The notes under the pieces are model-generated. The model ran no database searches, was not told the DNA's origin, and worked only from the letters and a program-made list of their open reading frames with translations. Source: an uncultured Desulfovibrio sp. (GTDB lineage Bacteria; Desulfobacterota; Desulfovibrionia; Desulfovibrionales; Desulfovibrionaceae). From it: 64,000 nucleotides of DNA. Positions 14,528-23,871 of the stretch are shown here, one piece after another. The position numbers were made by a program, and so were the translations under genes. Positions within the stretch are counted from its first letter, which is position 1. Each line of letters opens with the position of its first letter. Where the stretch lies: assembly GCA_900546145.1 (NCBI GenBank), contig URBN01000007.1:25603-89602 (forward strand), read 5' to 3'.

Positions 14528-17500
14528 CTACTTTTCGATGCCGCGCAGCGTATACCCTGCGTCCTTCACGGCTTTTTCAAGATCGTTTCGGAAGACAGGG
14601 GCGGAGAGCTTCAGAGTCACCCTGCCGGTCGTATGATCAGGAGAGGCTTCATCGACACCGTCCACCTTCTCGAGGGCTTCTTTCACGTGTCTCTCACAGT
14701 TGCCGCACATCATGCCGTCGACAAGCAGCACGGACTGGCCCGACGAAGGCGCGGAGGAAGAGTCCGAAAGGCCTTTGTACGTGTAGCCGGCAGCCTGTAC
14801 GGCCCTGGCGAGGGAGTATTCCTTCACAAGAGAGGAAAATGTCAGGCTCACCCTGCCTGTCCTGTGATCGGCTTTCGCCTCCTTCACGCCGTGCACCTTC
14901 TCGAGAGCTTCCTTCACGTGCTTTTCGCAGTTTCCGCACGTCATGCCCTCAACGAGGATCTCTGCGTGTCCCTGCAGGGAAGCGGCAGGATCCTCCGCGA
15001 TGCCTTTGAACGTGTAACCGGCGCCTTCCACGGCAGCCTTCAGGGAGGACTCATCCACGGGAGCGGAAAGCTTCAGGACGACCTGCCCCTTTTCGTGGTC
15101 CGCCGTGGCTTCCCTGACGCCGTCGATTTTCTCGAGGGCCTCTTTCACATGAGCTTCGCAGTGGCCGCACATCATGCCGCTGACGAGGATGGTCTCCTCA
15201 GCGGAAGCGGCTTCAGAGGCGGGAGCGGCAACTCCCTTGAAGGTATAACCCGCACCCTCCACTGCGGCCTTCAGGGCGGATTCGTCCACCGGGCCGTTCA
15301 TGAGAATTTCAGCCGTGCCCTTTTCATGATCGCAGAGCGCCTCTGCGACGCCATCCACCTTTTCAAGGGCTTCCTTCACGTGAGCCTCGCAGTGGCCGCA
15401 CATCATGCCCTCAACAAGGAGGGTTTCCCTTTCCGGAGAAAGACCGCAGGACGCACCCTGACTTTCAGGACCTGCCTGAGAGCCTTCGCTGTACGGACGG
15501 ATTTCCTTCCCCGCCTTCCTCTTCTGATGTGAGGAGTCAAAGAGACGGAAGAAGTTGAGACGCAGGGCGTTGGTCACAACGCAGAAGCTCGAAAGGCTCA
15601 TGGCCGCCGCGCCGAACACGGGGCTCAGCTTAATGCCGAAGAAGGGGTAATAGACGCCCGCTGCGAGCGGGATGCCAAGGATATTGTAAATGAAGGCCCA
15701 GAAAAGGTTCTGATAGATGTTAACGAGCGTGGCCCGGCTCAGCCGTATGGCTGCCGGAACATCGGAGAGCCTGCTCTTCATGAGAACGACGTCAGCCGCG
15801 TCAATGGCCACGTCCGTACCTGCACCGATGGCGATGCCGGTATCAGCGCGGGTCAGGGCCGGGGCATCGTTAATGCCGTCGCCCACCATGGCCACTCTGC
15901 CCTGCTTCATGAAGTAGCGGACAACAGCCTCCTTGCCATCGGGGCGCACGCCGGCGATGACCTCGTCAACACCGGCTTTTTCGCCGATGGCTCTGGCCGT
16001 GCGCTCGTTGTCGCCTGTAAGCATGACCGTATAAAGGCCCATTTCCTTCAGGGATGAAATGGCGGACGCGCTGTCCTCCTTGATGACGTCGGCCACGGCG
16101 ATGACTCCGAGGAACCTGCCGCCCTTCTCAAAGAAGAGCGGGGTCTCGCCGCGCGAGGCGCATTCTCCGGAAGCTTTAACGGAATCATCGGGAATTTCAG
16201 CCTGTTCGGCTACGAAGTCCCTGTTGCCGCCGCGGACTTCTTCAGAACCAAGCTTCGCGGTAAGGCCCTTGCCGGGCACGGCTGAGAAACCGCTCACTTC
16301 CAGCGCAGTCAGGCCGTCTTGCTTCGCCCTGGCCACAATGCCGCGGGCCAGGGGATGCTCGCTCAGGCTTTCCACGGCGAATGCGGACTCAAGGAGCTCC
16401 TTTTCACTGATGCCATCAGCGGGCAGGATGCCTGTCACCGCGGGTTCGCCCTTGGTAATGGTGCCGGTCTTGTCCATGATGACAATTTCAGTGCGTCCGG
16501 TCAGTTCAAGGGATTCGGAGGTCTTGAAGAGGATACCGTGCCTGGCGCCGAGGCCATTGCCGACCATGATGGCCACGGGCGTGGCGAGACCGAGGGCGCA
16601 GGGGCAGCTGATGACGAGCACCGCGATGCCGCGGGCCAGGGCGAAAGCCATTTCCTGGCCCGCTATGAGCCAGCAGATGGTGGTCAGAATGGCCAGACCG
16701 ATGACAGTGGGCACGAAGACGCCGGACACGCGGTCCGCGATGCGGGCGATGGGGGCCTTGGTGGCCGCGGCGTCGCTGACCATGCGGATAATCTGGGAAA
16801 GAGTGGTGTCCTGGCCGACGCGCGTGGCGCGGCAGCGCAGATAGCCTGTCTGGTTCACCGTGGCAGCGGAAACGATATCGCCGGCCTTCTTGTCCACGGG
16901 CACGCTTTCTCCTGTGAGGGCGGCTTCGTTGATGGCGGACACGCCTTCCACAATGACGCCGTCCACAGGGATGTTCTCACCGGGGCGCACGGCGAAAATA
17001 TCGCCGGTCCTGACCTCGGCTATGCCGACTTCCACTTCCTTTCCGTCGCGGACAAGGGTGGCCTTCTGCGGTGCCATGGCCATGAGGCCCTTCAGAGCGT
17101 CGGTTGTCCTGCCCTTGCTTTTGGCCTCGAGCAGCTTGCCCACCGTGATGAGGGCCAGAATCATGGCCGCGGATTCGAAGTAAAAATCGCCCGAGTACTG
17201 CTTCACGAGATCGAGACGGCCGTCAGCCTGGGCGCGGGTGATGGCGAAAAGCACCACTGTGCTCCACACAAAGGAAGCGCCGGAGCCGAGAGCCACCAGG
17301 GCGTCCATGTTGGGCGCTCCATTGAGGGTGCTTTTAAAGCCGTTGATGAAAAATTTCTTATTGATGACCATGACCGCAAGGGCCAGGAGCATCTGCACAA
17401 TCCCGTACGCCGTGTAGTTGCCGTCGAAGAACGCAGGAAGGGGCCAGTTGAGGAAGGCGTGACCGCTCGTCATGTACATGAGTGGGGCAAGAAGAATGAG

Positions 17501-17794
17501 AGACCAGATGAGGCGGCGCCTGAGAACAGGCGACTCGCGGTCTTTCAGGGCATCGGCATCCATGGCCGCGGCGCTCTGCGTATCTCCGGCCTGCCCGTTT
17601 TCCGGCTTCGCGCCATAGCCCGCGTCCACAACCGCTTTGACGATATCAGCGGGTGACGCCGTGCCTTCCACGCCCATGGTGTTGGTGAGCAGGCTCACCG
17701 AACACGACGTGACACCCGGCACGGCGGAAACGGCCTTCTCCACACGGGCGCTGCAGGCCGCGCAGCTCATGCCCGTGACAATGTATTTATCCAT
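14528..17794 (-). CDS. copA: Copper-exporting P1B-type ATPase with one N-terminal and four C-terminal HMA domains
   Basis: A 1088-residue inner-membrane pump, 250-300 residues longer than usual CopA. An N-terminal heavy-metal domain (GMSCAACSARVEKA) is followed by a complete P1B core: CPC motif ISCPCALGLATP, phosphorylation loop DKTGT, SEHPLA and hinge GDGINDAPAL, with eight membrane helices expected. After the last helices a linker leads into four tandem HMA modules (about residues 780-1088): GMMCGHCEAHVKEALEK twice, GMTCGNCEKHVKEALEK, GMMCGNCERHVKEALEK. CPC plus these motifs point to Cu(I). The C-terminal repeats look recently duplicated and have no common counterpart in CopA. TTGACA at 17867-17872 upstream may be its -35 box. 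Confidence 0.95.
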   Translation of the reverse strand: MDKYIVTGMSCAACSARVEKAVSAVPGVTSCSVSLLTNTMGVEGTASPADIVKAVVDAGYGAKPENGQAGDTQSAAAMDADALKDRESPVLRRRLIWSLILLAPLMYMTSGHAFLNWPLPAFFDGNYTAYGIVQMLLALAVMVINKKFFINGFKSTLNGAPNMDALVALGSGASFVWSTVVLFAITRAQADGRLDLVKQYSGDFYFESAAMILALITVGKLLEAKSKGRTTDALKGLMAMAPQKATLVRDGKEVEVGIAEVRTGDIFAVRPGENIPVDGVIVEGVSAINEAALTGESVPVDKKAGDIVSAATVNQTGYLRCRATRVGQDTTLSQIIRMVSDAAATKAPIARIADRVSGVFVPTVIGLAILTTICWLIAGQEMAFALARGIAVLVISCPCALGLATPVAIMVGNGLGARHGILFKTSESLELTGRTEIVIMDKTGTITKGEPAVTGILPADGISEKELLESAFAVESLSEHPLARGIVARAKQDGLTALEVSGFSAVPGKGLTAKLGSEEVRGGNRDFVAEQAEIPDDSVKASGECASRGETPLFFEKGGRFLGVIAVADVIKEDSASAISSLKEMGLYTVMLTGDNERTARAIGEKAGVDEVIAGVRPDGKEAVVRYFMKQGRVAMVGDGINDAPALTRADTGIAIGAGTDVAIDAADVVLMKSRLSDVPAAIRLSRATLVNIYQNLFWAFIYNILGIPLAAGVYYPFFGIKLSPVFGAAAMSLSSFCVVTNALRLNFFRLFDSSHQKRKAGKEIRPYSEGSQAGPESQGASCGLSPERETLLVEGMMCGHCEAHVKEALEKVDGVAEALCDHEKGTAEILMNGPVDESALKAAVEGAGYTFKGVAAPASEAASAEETILVSGMMCGHCEAHVKEALEKIDGVREATADHEKGQVVLKLSAPVDESSLKAAVEGAGYTFKGIAEDPAASLQGHAEILVEGMTCGNCEKHVKEALEKVHGVKEAKADHRTGRVSLTFSSLVKEYSLARAVQAAGYTYKGLSDSSSAPSSGQSVLLVDGMMCGNCERHVKEALEKVDGVDEASPDHTTGRVTLKLSAPVFRNDLEKAVKDAGYTLRGIEK

Positions 17795-17926
17795 CCTGTC
17801 TGTCCTTTCCGCAATTTAAGGTTGAAGAAAAGCTGTACTTGTAAGAGATAAACTAACTTCTAAAGCTGTCAACAGCGAATTGAAAGACATTTTCAATAAA
17901 ACAGCAAGTCCCCAGGCAGACAGCAG

Positions 17927-17962
17927 AAAAAAAAGAGCGCCATCCAGGAAAGGACAGCGCCC
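17927..17962 (-). terminator. Rho-independent terminator after cysK
   Basis: On the minus strand GGGCGCTGTCC and GGATGGCGCTC form an 11-base stem (with wobble pairs) followed by eight T residues (17927-17934). It lies 30 bases past the cysK stop and separates cysK from copA. Confidence 0.85.
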
Positions 17963-17993
17963 GTATAAAATCAGGGAAAGGGAGAGCCTGATA

Positions 17994-18905
17994 TCAGGCG
18001 TAAAGAGCGGTGGAGAGATAGCGCTCGCCGGTATCGCAGATGAAGGTGACGATGTTCTTCCCCTTCATCTCCGGCCTGGCTGCGATCCTGAGGGCCGCGG
18101 CGACGTTGCAGCCCGAGGAGATGCCGCAGAGGACACCCTGCTCCGAGATGAGCTTCTTCGCCATGCTGATGGCGTCATCGTTATCCATGGTCATAACCTC
18201 ATCGAGGAGGTTCACATCCAGGGTATCCGGAATGAATCCCGCGCCGATGCCCTGAATGGCATGCGGGCCGGCCTTGCCGCCGGAGATGACGGGGCTAGCG
18301 GAAGGTTCCACAGCGACGACGCGGAAACCTTTAATGCGCTCCTTGAGGAAGCGGCCCGTACCGCTCAGGGAGGATCCTGAGCCCACGCCGGCCACGAGCA
18401 CATCGGCCTGGCCGTCGAGCTGTCTGTAAATCTCGGGGCCGGTGCTGATGTAGTGAGCCTCGCGGGCTCTCAGATTGGTGAACTGGCCGAGGACCATGCC
18501 GCCTCTCTCTTTGGCGAGTTCGTAAGCCGTATCAAGGGAGCCCTTCATGCCTTTCGCGCCGGGCGTGAGCACGACCTCGGCGCCAAAACCGGCTATGAGT
18601 TTGCGGCGCTCGACGCTCATGGTTTCCGGCATGGTCAGAACGGCCTTGAGCCCCATGGCCCTCGCGGCCAGGGCGATGCCGATGCCCATGTTGCCGCTGG
18701 TGGCCTCAAGGACGGTGCTCCCGGGCTTCAGAGTGCCGTCGCAGAGAGCGCTGCGGATGAGGTGCAGGGCCACACGGTCCTTGATGGAGCCGCCGGGGTT
18801 GCGGCTTTCGAGCTTCACGAAAACGTTGCCGGGCAGATCGGCGTCCAGGGCTGCGAGATGCAGCAGAGGGGTATTGCCGACGCCTTCGAGAACAGAATTC
18901 AGCAT
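17994..18905 (-). CDS. cysK: Cysteine synthase A (O-acetylserine sulfhydrylase)
   Basis: A 303-residue PLP enzyme that makes cysteine from O-acetylserine and sulfide in the cytoplasm. The PLP lysine motif is NPGGSIKDRVA near residue 42, the substrate loop is TSGNMG, and the phosphate-binding GSGSSLSGTG loop is near 176. Length matches the family. It follows metY by 99 bases on the same strand, so the two sulfide-using enzymes are probably co-transcribed. An AAGGAGAAACC site precedes the ATG. Confidence 0.95.
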   Translation of the reverse strand: MLNSVLEGVGNTPLLHLAALDADLPGNVFVKLESRNPGGSIKDRVALHLIRSALCDGTLKPGSTVLEATSGNMGIGIALAARAMGLKAVLTMPETMSVERRKLIAGFGAEVVLTPGAKGMKGSLDTAYELAKERGGMVLGQFTNLRAREAHYISTGPEIYRQLDGQADVLVAGVGSGSSLSGTGRFLKERIKGFRVVAVEPSASPVISGGKAGPHAIQGIGAGFIPDTLDVNLLDEVMTMDNDDAISMAKKLISEQGVLCGISSGCNVAAALRIAARPEMKGKNIVTFICDTGERYLSTALYA

Positions 18906-19004
18906 GGGAGGTTTCTCCTTCTTCGCCCTGCCGGGCGGCCCTCACATGAAGGCCGTCCGCGGTGATGTTATTTTCCTCTTAATAGCCTCAAAGCAGGGGA
19001 CCCG

Positions 19005-20285
19005 CTAGTCCCCGCAGGCGCGGAAGGCCTGATCAAGGTCTGCGATGATGTCCTCGGCATTTTCAATGCCAATGGAAAAGCGCACGGAACCGGGCCTGAT
19101 GCCGGCCTTGAGCTGCTCTCCTGCGGGCATCTGGGAGTGCGTGGTCGAGGCTGGATGGATGACGAGGCTCTTGGTGTCAGCCACGTTGGCGAGCAGAGAG
19201 AAAAGCTTCAGGCTGTCCACAAATTTTACGGCTGTCTCAGCGCCGCCTTTCAGGTCAACGAGGAAAATGGATCCCGCGCCCTTCGGAAAATAACGCTCAT
19301 AGAGGGCGTGATCCGGAGAATCCGGCAGCGACGGATGATGGATTTTCTCCACGAGCGGGCAGGTCTTCAGATACTCGATGACCTTCAGGGCATTCTCCAC
19401 ATGCCGCTCCACGCGCAGGGACAGGGTCTCAAGTCCCTGCAGGATGAGGAAGCAGTTGAAGGGCGAGAGGCAGGGGCCCTCATCGCGCAGAAGCTGGGCC
19501 CGGATATAGGTGATGAGCGCAGCCTTTCCGGCGATGCCCGTGTAGCTTAAGCCGTGATAGGAAGGATCCGGCTCTGTGAGCCAGGGGTAGCGGCCGGAAG
19601 CGGCGTAGTCGAAGCGTCCGCCGTCCACAATGATGCCGGCGAGGGAGGTGCCGTGGCCGCCCAGGAATTTGGTGGCCGAGTAGACCACGAGGTCGGCGCC
19701 GTGTTCGATGGGCCTCAGGAGGTACGGGGTCGCAAAGGTATTGTCCACAACCAGCATGATGCCGTGCCTGTGGGCGATTTCCGCGGCAGCGTCGATATCC
19801 GTGAGATCCGAGCAGGGATTGCCCATGGTCTCGACGTAGACAGCCCGCGTCTTCTCCGTGATGGCGCGTTCGATGTTCGTGATGTCGGAAGTATCCACAA
19901 AAGTCGTGGACACGCCCTGCCGCGGCATGGTCTGGCTCAGGAGGTTGAAGCTTCCGCCGTAAATGCTCCTCTGGGCCACGATGTGATCGCCGGAGCGCAC
20001 GAGGCTCTGCAGGGCGAGCAGCACGGCGGAAGAACCGCTCGACACGGCCAGGGCGCCGACGCCGCCGTCAAGGGCTGCCATGCGCTTCTCGAGCACTTCC
20101 TCTGTGGGATTGGTGAGGCGGGAATAAATGTTGCCGGGCTCTTTCAGGGCAAACCTGTCGGCAGCCTGCCTGCAGTCGCGGAAGACGTAGGACGTTGTCT
20201 GATATATGGGCACGGCGCGGGCGCCGGTCGCCGGATCGGCCTCTTCCTGTCCGGCATGGACCTGAAGCGTTTCGAAATGCGGCAT
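19005..20285 (-). CDS. metY: O-acetylhomoserine sulfhydrylase
   Basis: A 426-residue PLP enzyme of the Cys/Met metabolism family that makes homocysteine from O-acetylhomoserine and sulfide. Seen are the N-terminal QVHAGQEEADPATGARAVPI motif, YSRLTNPTEEVLEKR, the cofactor lysine in VVYSATKFLGGHG and the C-terminal RFSIGIENAEDI. The roughly 426-residue length favours MetY over MetB (about 390). The ATG has an AAGGAGAGAG site. Direct sulfhydrylation suits a sulfide-producing organism. Confidence 0.94.
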   Translation of the reverse strand: MPHFETLQVHAGQEEADPATGARAVPIYQTTSYVFRDCRQAADRFALKEPGNIYSRLTNPTEEVLEKRMAALDGGVGALAVSSGSSAVLLALQSLVRSGDHIVAQRSIYGGSFNLLSQTMPRQGVSTTFVDTSDITNIERAITEKTRAVYVETMGNPCSDLTDIDAAAEIAHRHGIMLVVDNTFATPYLLRPIEHGADLVVYSATKFLGGHGTSLAGIIVDGGRFDYAASGRYPWLTEPDPSYHGLSYTGIAGKAALITYIRAQLLRDEGPCLSPFNCFLILQGLETLSLRVERHVENALKVIEYLKTCPLVEKIHHPSLPDSPDHALYERYFPKGAGSIFLVDLKGGAETAVKFVDSLKLFSLLANVADTKSLVIHPASTTHSQMPAGEQLKAGIRPGSVRFSIGIENAEDIIADLDQAFRACGD

Positions 20286-20332
20286 GACTCTCTCCTTATT
20301 TACGAGTAAAATACTATGTTTTTAATGGGGTC

Positions 20333-20361
20333 ATCCTAGGGAAGAGGCCTCCGGACGTCAA
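20333..20361 (-). promoter_or_regulatory. Sigma-70-type promoter for metY-cysK
   Basis: Reading the minus strand, TTGACG (20356-20361), a 17-base spacer and TAGGAT (20333-20338) lie about 50 bases before the metY start codon. Spacing and boxes fit the housekeeping consensus well. No SAM riboswitch-like fold is apparent in the short leader. Confidence 0.65.
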
Positions 20362-20491
20362 CGCCTGCCTCGGGGAAATGTGGTATATGTCACACGGTGA
20401 AAAAAACGGCTTTTCCGCCGATCCTTGCAGGGCATGGCATTGGAATGATACGGGTTCTCCAGCCGTCAACGGACGTCAAGGGAGGAGCGGC

Positions 20492-21439
20492 ATGGTATTT
20501 CTCAACGCCCTGCAGAGCATGATGAGCATCGTTCTCATCTGCCTCGTGGGTTATGTTCTGGCCTGGAAGGGCTGGATAACAAAGGAAACGGAGATCTTCA
20601 TTCCCCGCTTCGTCACGCAGGTGGTGATTCCACCGTACATGTTTGGAAACGTGGTGACCCATTTCCAGCGCGAACAGTTCATGCACCTCATCGTGGGCTC
20701 CGTCGTTCCCCTCCTGAGCATCATCGCGAGTTTTCTTCTCTTCATGGCCATAGCCTGGCTCTTCCGCGTAGATAAGAAGCACCGCGGGCTTTTCGCCACG
20801 GCAGCCGCCACATCCAACACGCTCTTCATCGGCATTCCAGTGAATACGGCGCTCTTCGGCGACGTAGCCATGACGCAGGTACTGCTCTATTTCTTCGGCA
20901 ACACGGTCTTCTTCTGGACCATCGGCAACTACTGCCTGGCAAGTGAGGGCGAGCATAAAAGCCAGCGCCTCAAAGTCAGAGACATTTTAAAGCGCATCTT
21001 CTCGCCGCCGCTCTGCGGCATGCTCGCAGGCATAGCCTGGGTGCTGATAGGCCTTCCCCTGCCCCCTGTTCTCAAAAATTCCTGCGTCATGCTGGGCAGC
21101 ATCGCCTCGCCCCTTGCCCTTGTCTTCATCGGCGTCATCCTGCGCCGCATCGACTGGAAGGGCGTGAAGCTGGGCAGGGATATCACGCTCTGCCTTATCT
21201 GCCGCCTGGCCATTTCTCCGGCTATTCTCATTGGCATGCTGCACTTCATTCCCCTGCCGGCCCTCACCGGGCACGTCTTCATCATGCAGTCGAGTCTCCC
21301 CAGCATGACCAATATCGCCCTTGTGGCCGCCTTCTACGGCGCGGACAAGCAGTTCAGCAGCGTCTTCGTGGCCCTTTCCACCATCCTCGCCATGATTACC
21401 GTGCCCTGCTGGATGACAGTCATCACGCTCTATATGTGA
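20492..21439 (+). CDS. AEC (auxin efflux carrier)-family permease
   Basis: A 315-residue membrane protein with about ten hydrophobic segments, starting MVFLNALQSMMSIVLICLVG. AEC-family features are the repeated five-helix bundles and the AAATSNTLFIGIPVNTALFG half-helix, which recurs near the C terminus as MQSSLPSMTNIALVAAFYG. The family moves small organic acids or similar anions; the substrate here is unknown. ATG 20492 was chosen for its GGGAGGAG site. It is divergent from metY. Confidence 0.85.
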   Translation: MVFLNALQSMMSIVLICLVGYVLAWKGWITKETEIFIPRFVTQVVIPPYMFGNVVTHFQREQFMHLIVGSVVPLLSIIASFLLFMAIAWLFRVDKKHRGLFATAAATSNTLFIGIPVNTALFGDVAMTQVLLYFFGNTVFFWTIGNYCLASEGEHKSQRLKVRDILKRIFSPPLCGMLAGIAWVLIGLPLPPVLKNSCVMLGSIASPLALVFIGVILRRIDWKGVKLGRDITLCLICRLAISPAILIGMLHFIPLPALTGHVFIMQSSLPSMTNIALVAAFYGADKQFSSVFVALSTILAMITVPCWMTVITLYM

Positions 21440-21464
21440 CGCTTCTGGAATACGGGGGTCCACC

Positions 21465-22424
21465 ATGCCGGACGACGGCTATCACGGTTTTCACGAATTC
21501 TACGTCCACTGCTGTCAGACTGGACAGTCCCCGGCGGCACTTCTCTCGGGCAGGCAGGAATCCGCACGCCTGCCCGTCGATACAGCCCATAACAGGGATG
21601 GCGAGGAAGCCGTTTTCAGGCTGCGCCTGCCTCTCATCGCAGCCGATGTCGCTGCTTTCTCTCGCCGCGACACAAGAACTTTTTCCATGATGGAAAACCT
21701 TTTTTCCGAAGGCCTCGCCCGGGATCTCTCAAAGGACACGCTCATCTGGCTCGACAGCCTGGGGTACAGTCTGGACTGGCTCTTCTTCGGGCAGGGATCC
21801 ATGCTGAGAAATGGGTACAGGCCGGTTCCTTTATTCCGGGAGGGCGGCGCCGCTCCACTGGACGGCCGTGAAATCCGCCTCATGCGCTCCATGGCGCCGA
21901 GCTGGACAGGCTCGGACTGGGCCTGGCTTCATGGGGGACGCTACCTGCGCCGCCAGAACATGCCGCCTTCCCTGGCCATTGTCTCACGCGCCGTTGTGAG
22001 CTGGAATATCCCGCCCCTCACGCCCGCCCTTCCCGACGCGTCAGAGGTCTGCGCCCATGTCCAGAATGTGGCGAAAACCCTCAATCCCCAGGCCTGGGGC
22101 CGCACCTGGCGCAGTTACGTAGTGAGGAGGCTGCAGGCGAGCCAGGCCAGGGCCGGCATGCTCGTCGGTCTCACGCCCGCGGCCACAGCGTCCTACATGG
22201 CCGGCCGCAGCGAACCCACGGACTCCGCGCTCAAGGCCTTTCTCCTTCTGGACGGCGTGCTGCTCCGCCACGGACGCGACGGACTCGTGGATTTTCTGAA
22301 CATGCTGAACGAGGAAGCGGTAAGCCGGGGCTTCGCCGATCTCGGAGAAGTCTTCCGCAAGCGGACCTGGGGCTGGACGTCCCGCTCGGACAGCACGGAG
22401 AAAAGCCATGACACAGGCGACTGA
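21465..22424 (+). CDS. Unknown protein with two HTH-like segments
   Basis: A 319-residue protein 25 bases after the AEC gene. Residues about 85-110 (LSKDTLIWLDSLGYSLDWLFFGQG) look like the tail of an XRE regulator, where a WLLxGxG turn follows the HTH. Residues about 240-275 (SQARAGMLVGLTPAATASYM) look like a second HTH. No family is recognised. It overlaps the MFS gene by 17 bases, so the three plus-strand genes may be one operon, with this protein as a regulator. The true start is uncertain. Confidence 0.5.
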   Translation: MPDDGYHGFHEFYVHCCQTGQSPAALLSGRQESARLPVDTAHNRDGEEAVFRLRLPLIAADVAAFSRRDTRTFSMMENLFSEGLARDLSKDTLIWLDSLGYSLDWLFFGQGSMLRNGYRPVPLFREGGAAPLDGREIRLMRSMAPSWTGSDWAWLHGGRYLRRQNMPPSLAIVSRAVVSWNIPPLTPALPDASEVCAHVQNVAKTLNPQAWGRTWRSYVVRRLQASQARAGMLVGLTPAATASYMAGRSEPTDSALKAFLLLDGVLLRHGRDGLVDFLNMLNEEAVSRGFADLGEVFRKRTWGWTSRSDSTEKSHDTGD

Positions 22425-23871
22425 TCGCAAAGGACTGCCGCGCCCTGCCCGGTTCTGGGCTGCCCTCGCCGTGCTCGCCGGCGTCGCCCTGGTCACGGCC
22501 ATGGGCGCCATGATAACCGTCGCCCTGCCTGGTCTCGCGGGCAGTTTCGGCGCCTCAGACGCCGACGTCGTCTGGACAGTCACCTGCTATCAGATGGCCA
22601 GCATGGCCTGCGTTCTGCCAGCAGCTTCCCTGGCCGGAACCTTCGGGGACAGAACAGTCTTTCTCTCCGGCCTCCTCCTCTACGCCGCGGGCTCCCTCCT
22701 CTGCGCTCTCTCCCCGGATCTCGCCACGCTCACGGCCTGCCGTGCCCTGCAGGGCGTTGGCGCGGCCGGCTGCACAGGCGTCAGCCTCAAACTCATCGAG
22801 ACCATTTTCCCGAGCCGGCTGCTCGGACGCGGCATAGGGCTCAACGCGGCCACCATCTCCGCTTCCATCATCCTTGGTCCGGCCATCGCCTCACTCATCC
22901 TCTCCCGCGCTTCCTGGCCATGGCTCTTCGCGGCCGCCTTCCCCGCCACGCTTGCCGCTGCGGGTCTCGCCCTCGCTTTTCTGCCGCGTGAAAAACCGGG
23001 AAATCTCACTTCTCTCACAAAGACTGGTACGCTGAAGGAGCTTTTCCCGAACCTTCTGACCTTCGGCGCTTTCTTCCTCCTTGTGGCCTCTCTCTCGCGC
23101 GGGGCCGCTCCCACCGTTTCAGCTGGTCTTGCCGCCCTCTTCCTCCTGGCTCTCGTCCTTTTCGTGCGCTTTGAGCGCAGGAGCCTCTCTCCCTCACTGC
23201 CCGTGGATCTTCTGGCGCGGCCCGTCTTTTCCCTTTCCATGACGAGCCAGCTCTTCTGCTTCATGGCCCAGTCGGCCGTGGTCACGGCCTGCCCGTTCTT
23301 CTTTCAGGAAAAGCTCGGTTTCTCCGTGGTCACCACAGGACTCCTGCTCACGGCCTGGCCCCTCGGCCATATTGTCTCTTCCCTCGCCTCGGGAAGACTC
23401 ACGGAGCGCGTAAGTCCTGCCCTCGTGGGTTTTTTGGGCATGTCCGTCTGCACGGGCGGCATCATGTCCTTCCTCTGGCTTGAAGGCGGCCCCCTGGACA
23501 CTGCCTGGCGACTCTCCGTCTGCGGCTGCGGCTATGGATTCTTTCAGGCGCCTAATGATCAGACCACACTGCTCGCCGCGCCCCATTACCGGCGCAGCGC
23601 GGCCAGCGCTTTTCTTGCCCTGGTCAGATCCCTCGGGCAGATGATCGGAGCTGTAGCCGTCTCATCAGCCTTCCATTTCTTTCCGGATATCCCGGAAGCG
23701 TCCTATCTTGCTGCAGCGGCCTTCGCCACGGCGGGCACATGCTCCCTCGCCCTACGCTGGCGTTTCCTGAAGAGAGGATTCACCAGCCGCGTCAGGCACA
23801 GACCTTCGGCCTTCGGCAGCCTCATACGGAAAAGAAGGAATTCGAGCGGAAAACAATCAGCGCCGAAATGA
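22408..23871 (+). CDS. MFS drug/solute exporter (DHA2-like)
   Basis: A 487-residue transporter with about 14 hydrophobic segments. MFS signatures are visible: motif A-like GTFGDRTVFLSGLLLYAAGS after helix 2 and motif C-like GPAIASLILSRASWPWLF after helix 5, typical of proton-coupled exporters. The start lies inside the preceding gene in another frame (ATGACAC). Its last 50 bases overlap the end of the convergent PTS EIIC gene. The substrate cannot be told from sequence. Confidence 0.88.
   Translation: MTQATDRKGLPRPARFWAALAVLAGVALVTAMGAMITVALPGLAGSFGASDADVVWTVTCYQMASMACVLPAASLAGTFGDRTVFLSGLLLYAAGSLLCALSPDLATLTACRALQGVGAAGCTGVSLKLIETIFPSRLLGRGIGLNAATISASIILGPAIASLILSRASWPWLFAAAFPATLAAAGLALAFLPREKPGNLTSLTKTGTLKELFPNLLTFGAFFLLVASLSRGAAPTVSAGLAALFLLALVLFVRFERRSLSPSLPVDLLARPVFSLSMTSQLFCFMAQSAVVTACPFFFQEKLGFSVVTTGLLLTAWPLGHIVSSLASGRLTERVSPALVGFLGMSVCTGGIMSFLWLEGGPLDTAWRLSVCGCGYGFFQAPNDQTTLLAAPHYRRSAASAFLALVRSLGQMIGAVAVSSAFHFFPDIPEASYLAAAAFATAGTCSLALRWRFLKRGFTSRVRHRPSAFGSLIRKRRNSSGKQSAPK

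Noticed and set aside
17838..17872. MerR/CueR-type operator upstream of copA
   Set aside because: A TTGACA box and a partial dyad are present, but the spacing of the possible -10 boxes (15 or 23) does not give the 19-base CueR arrangement.
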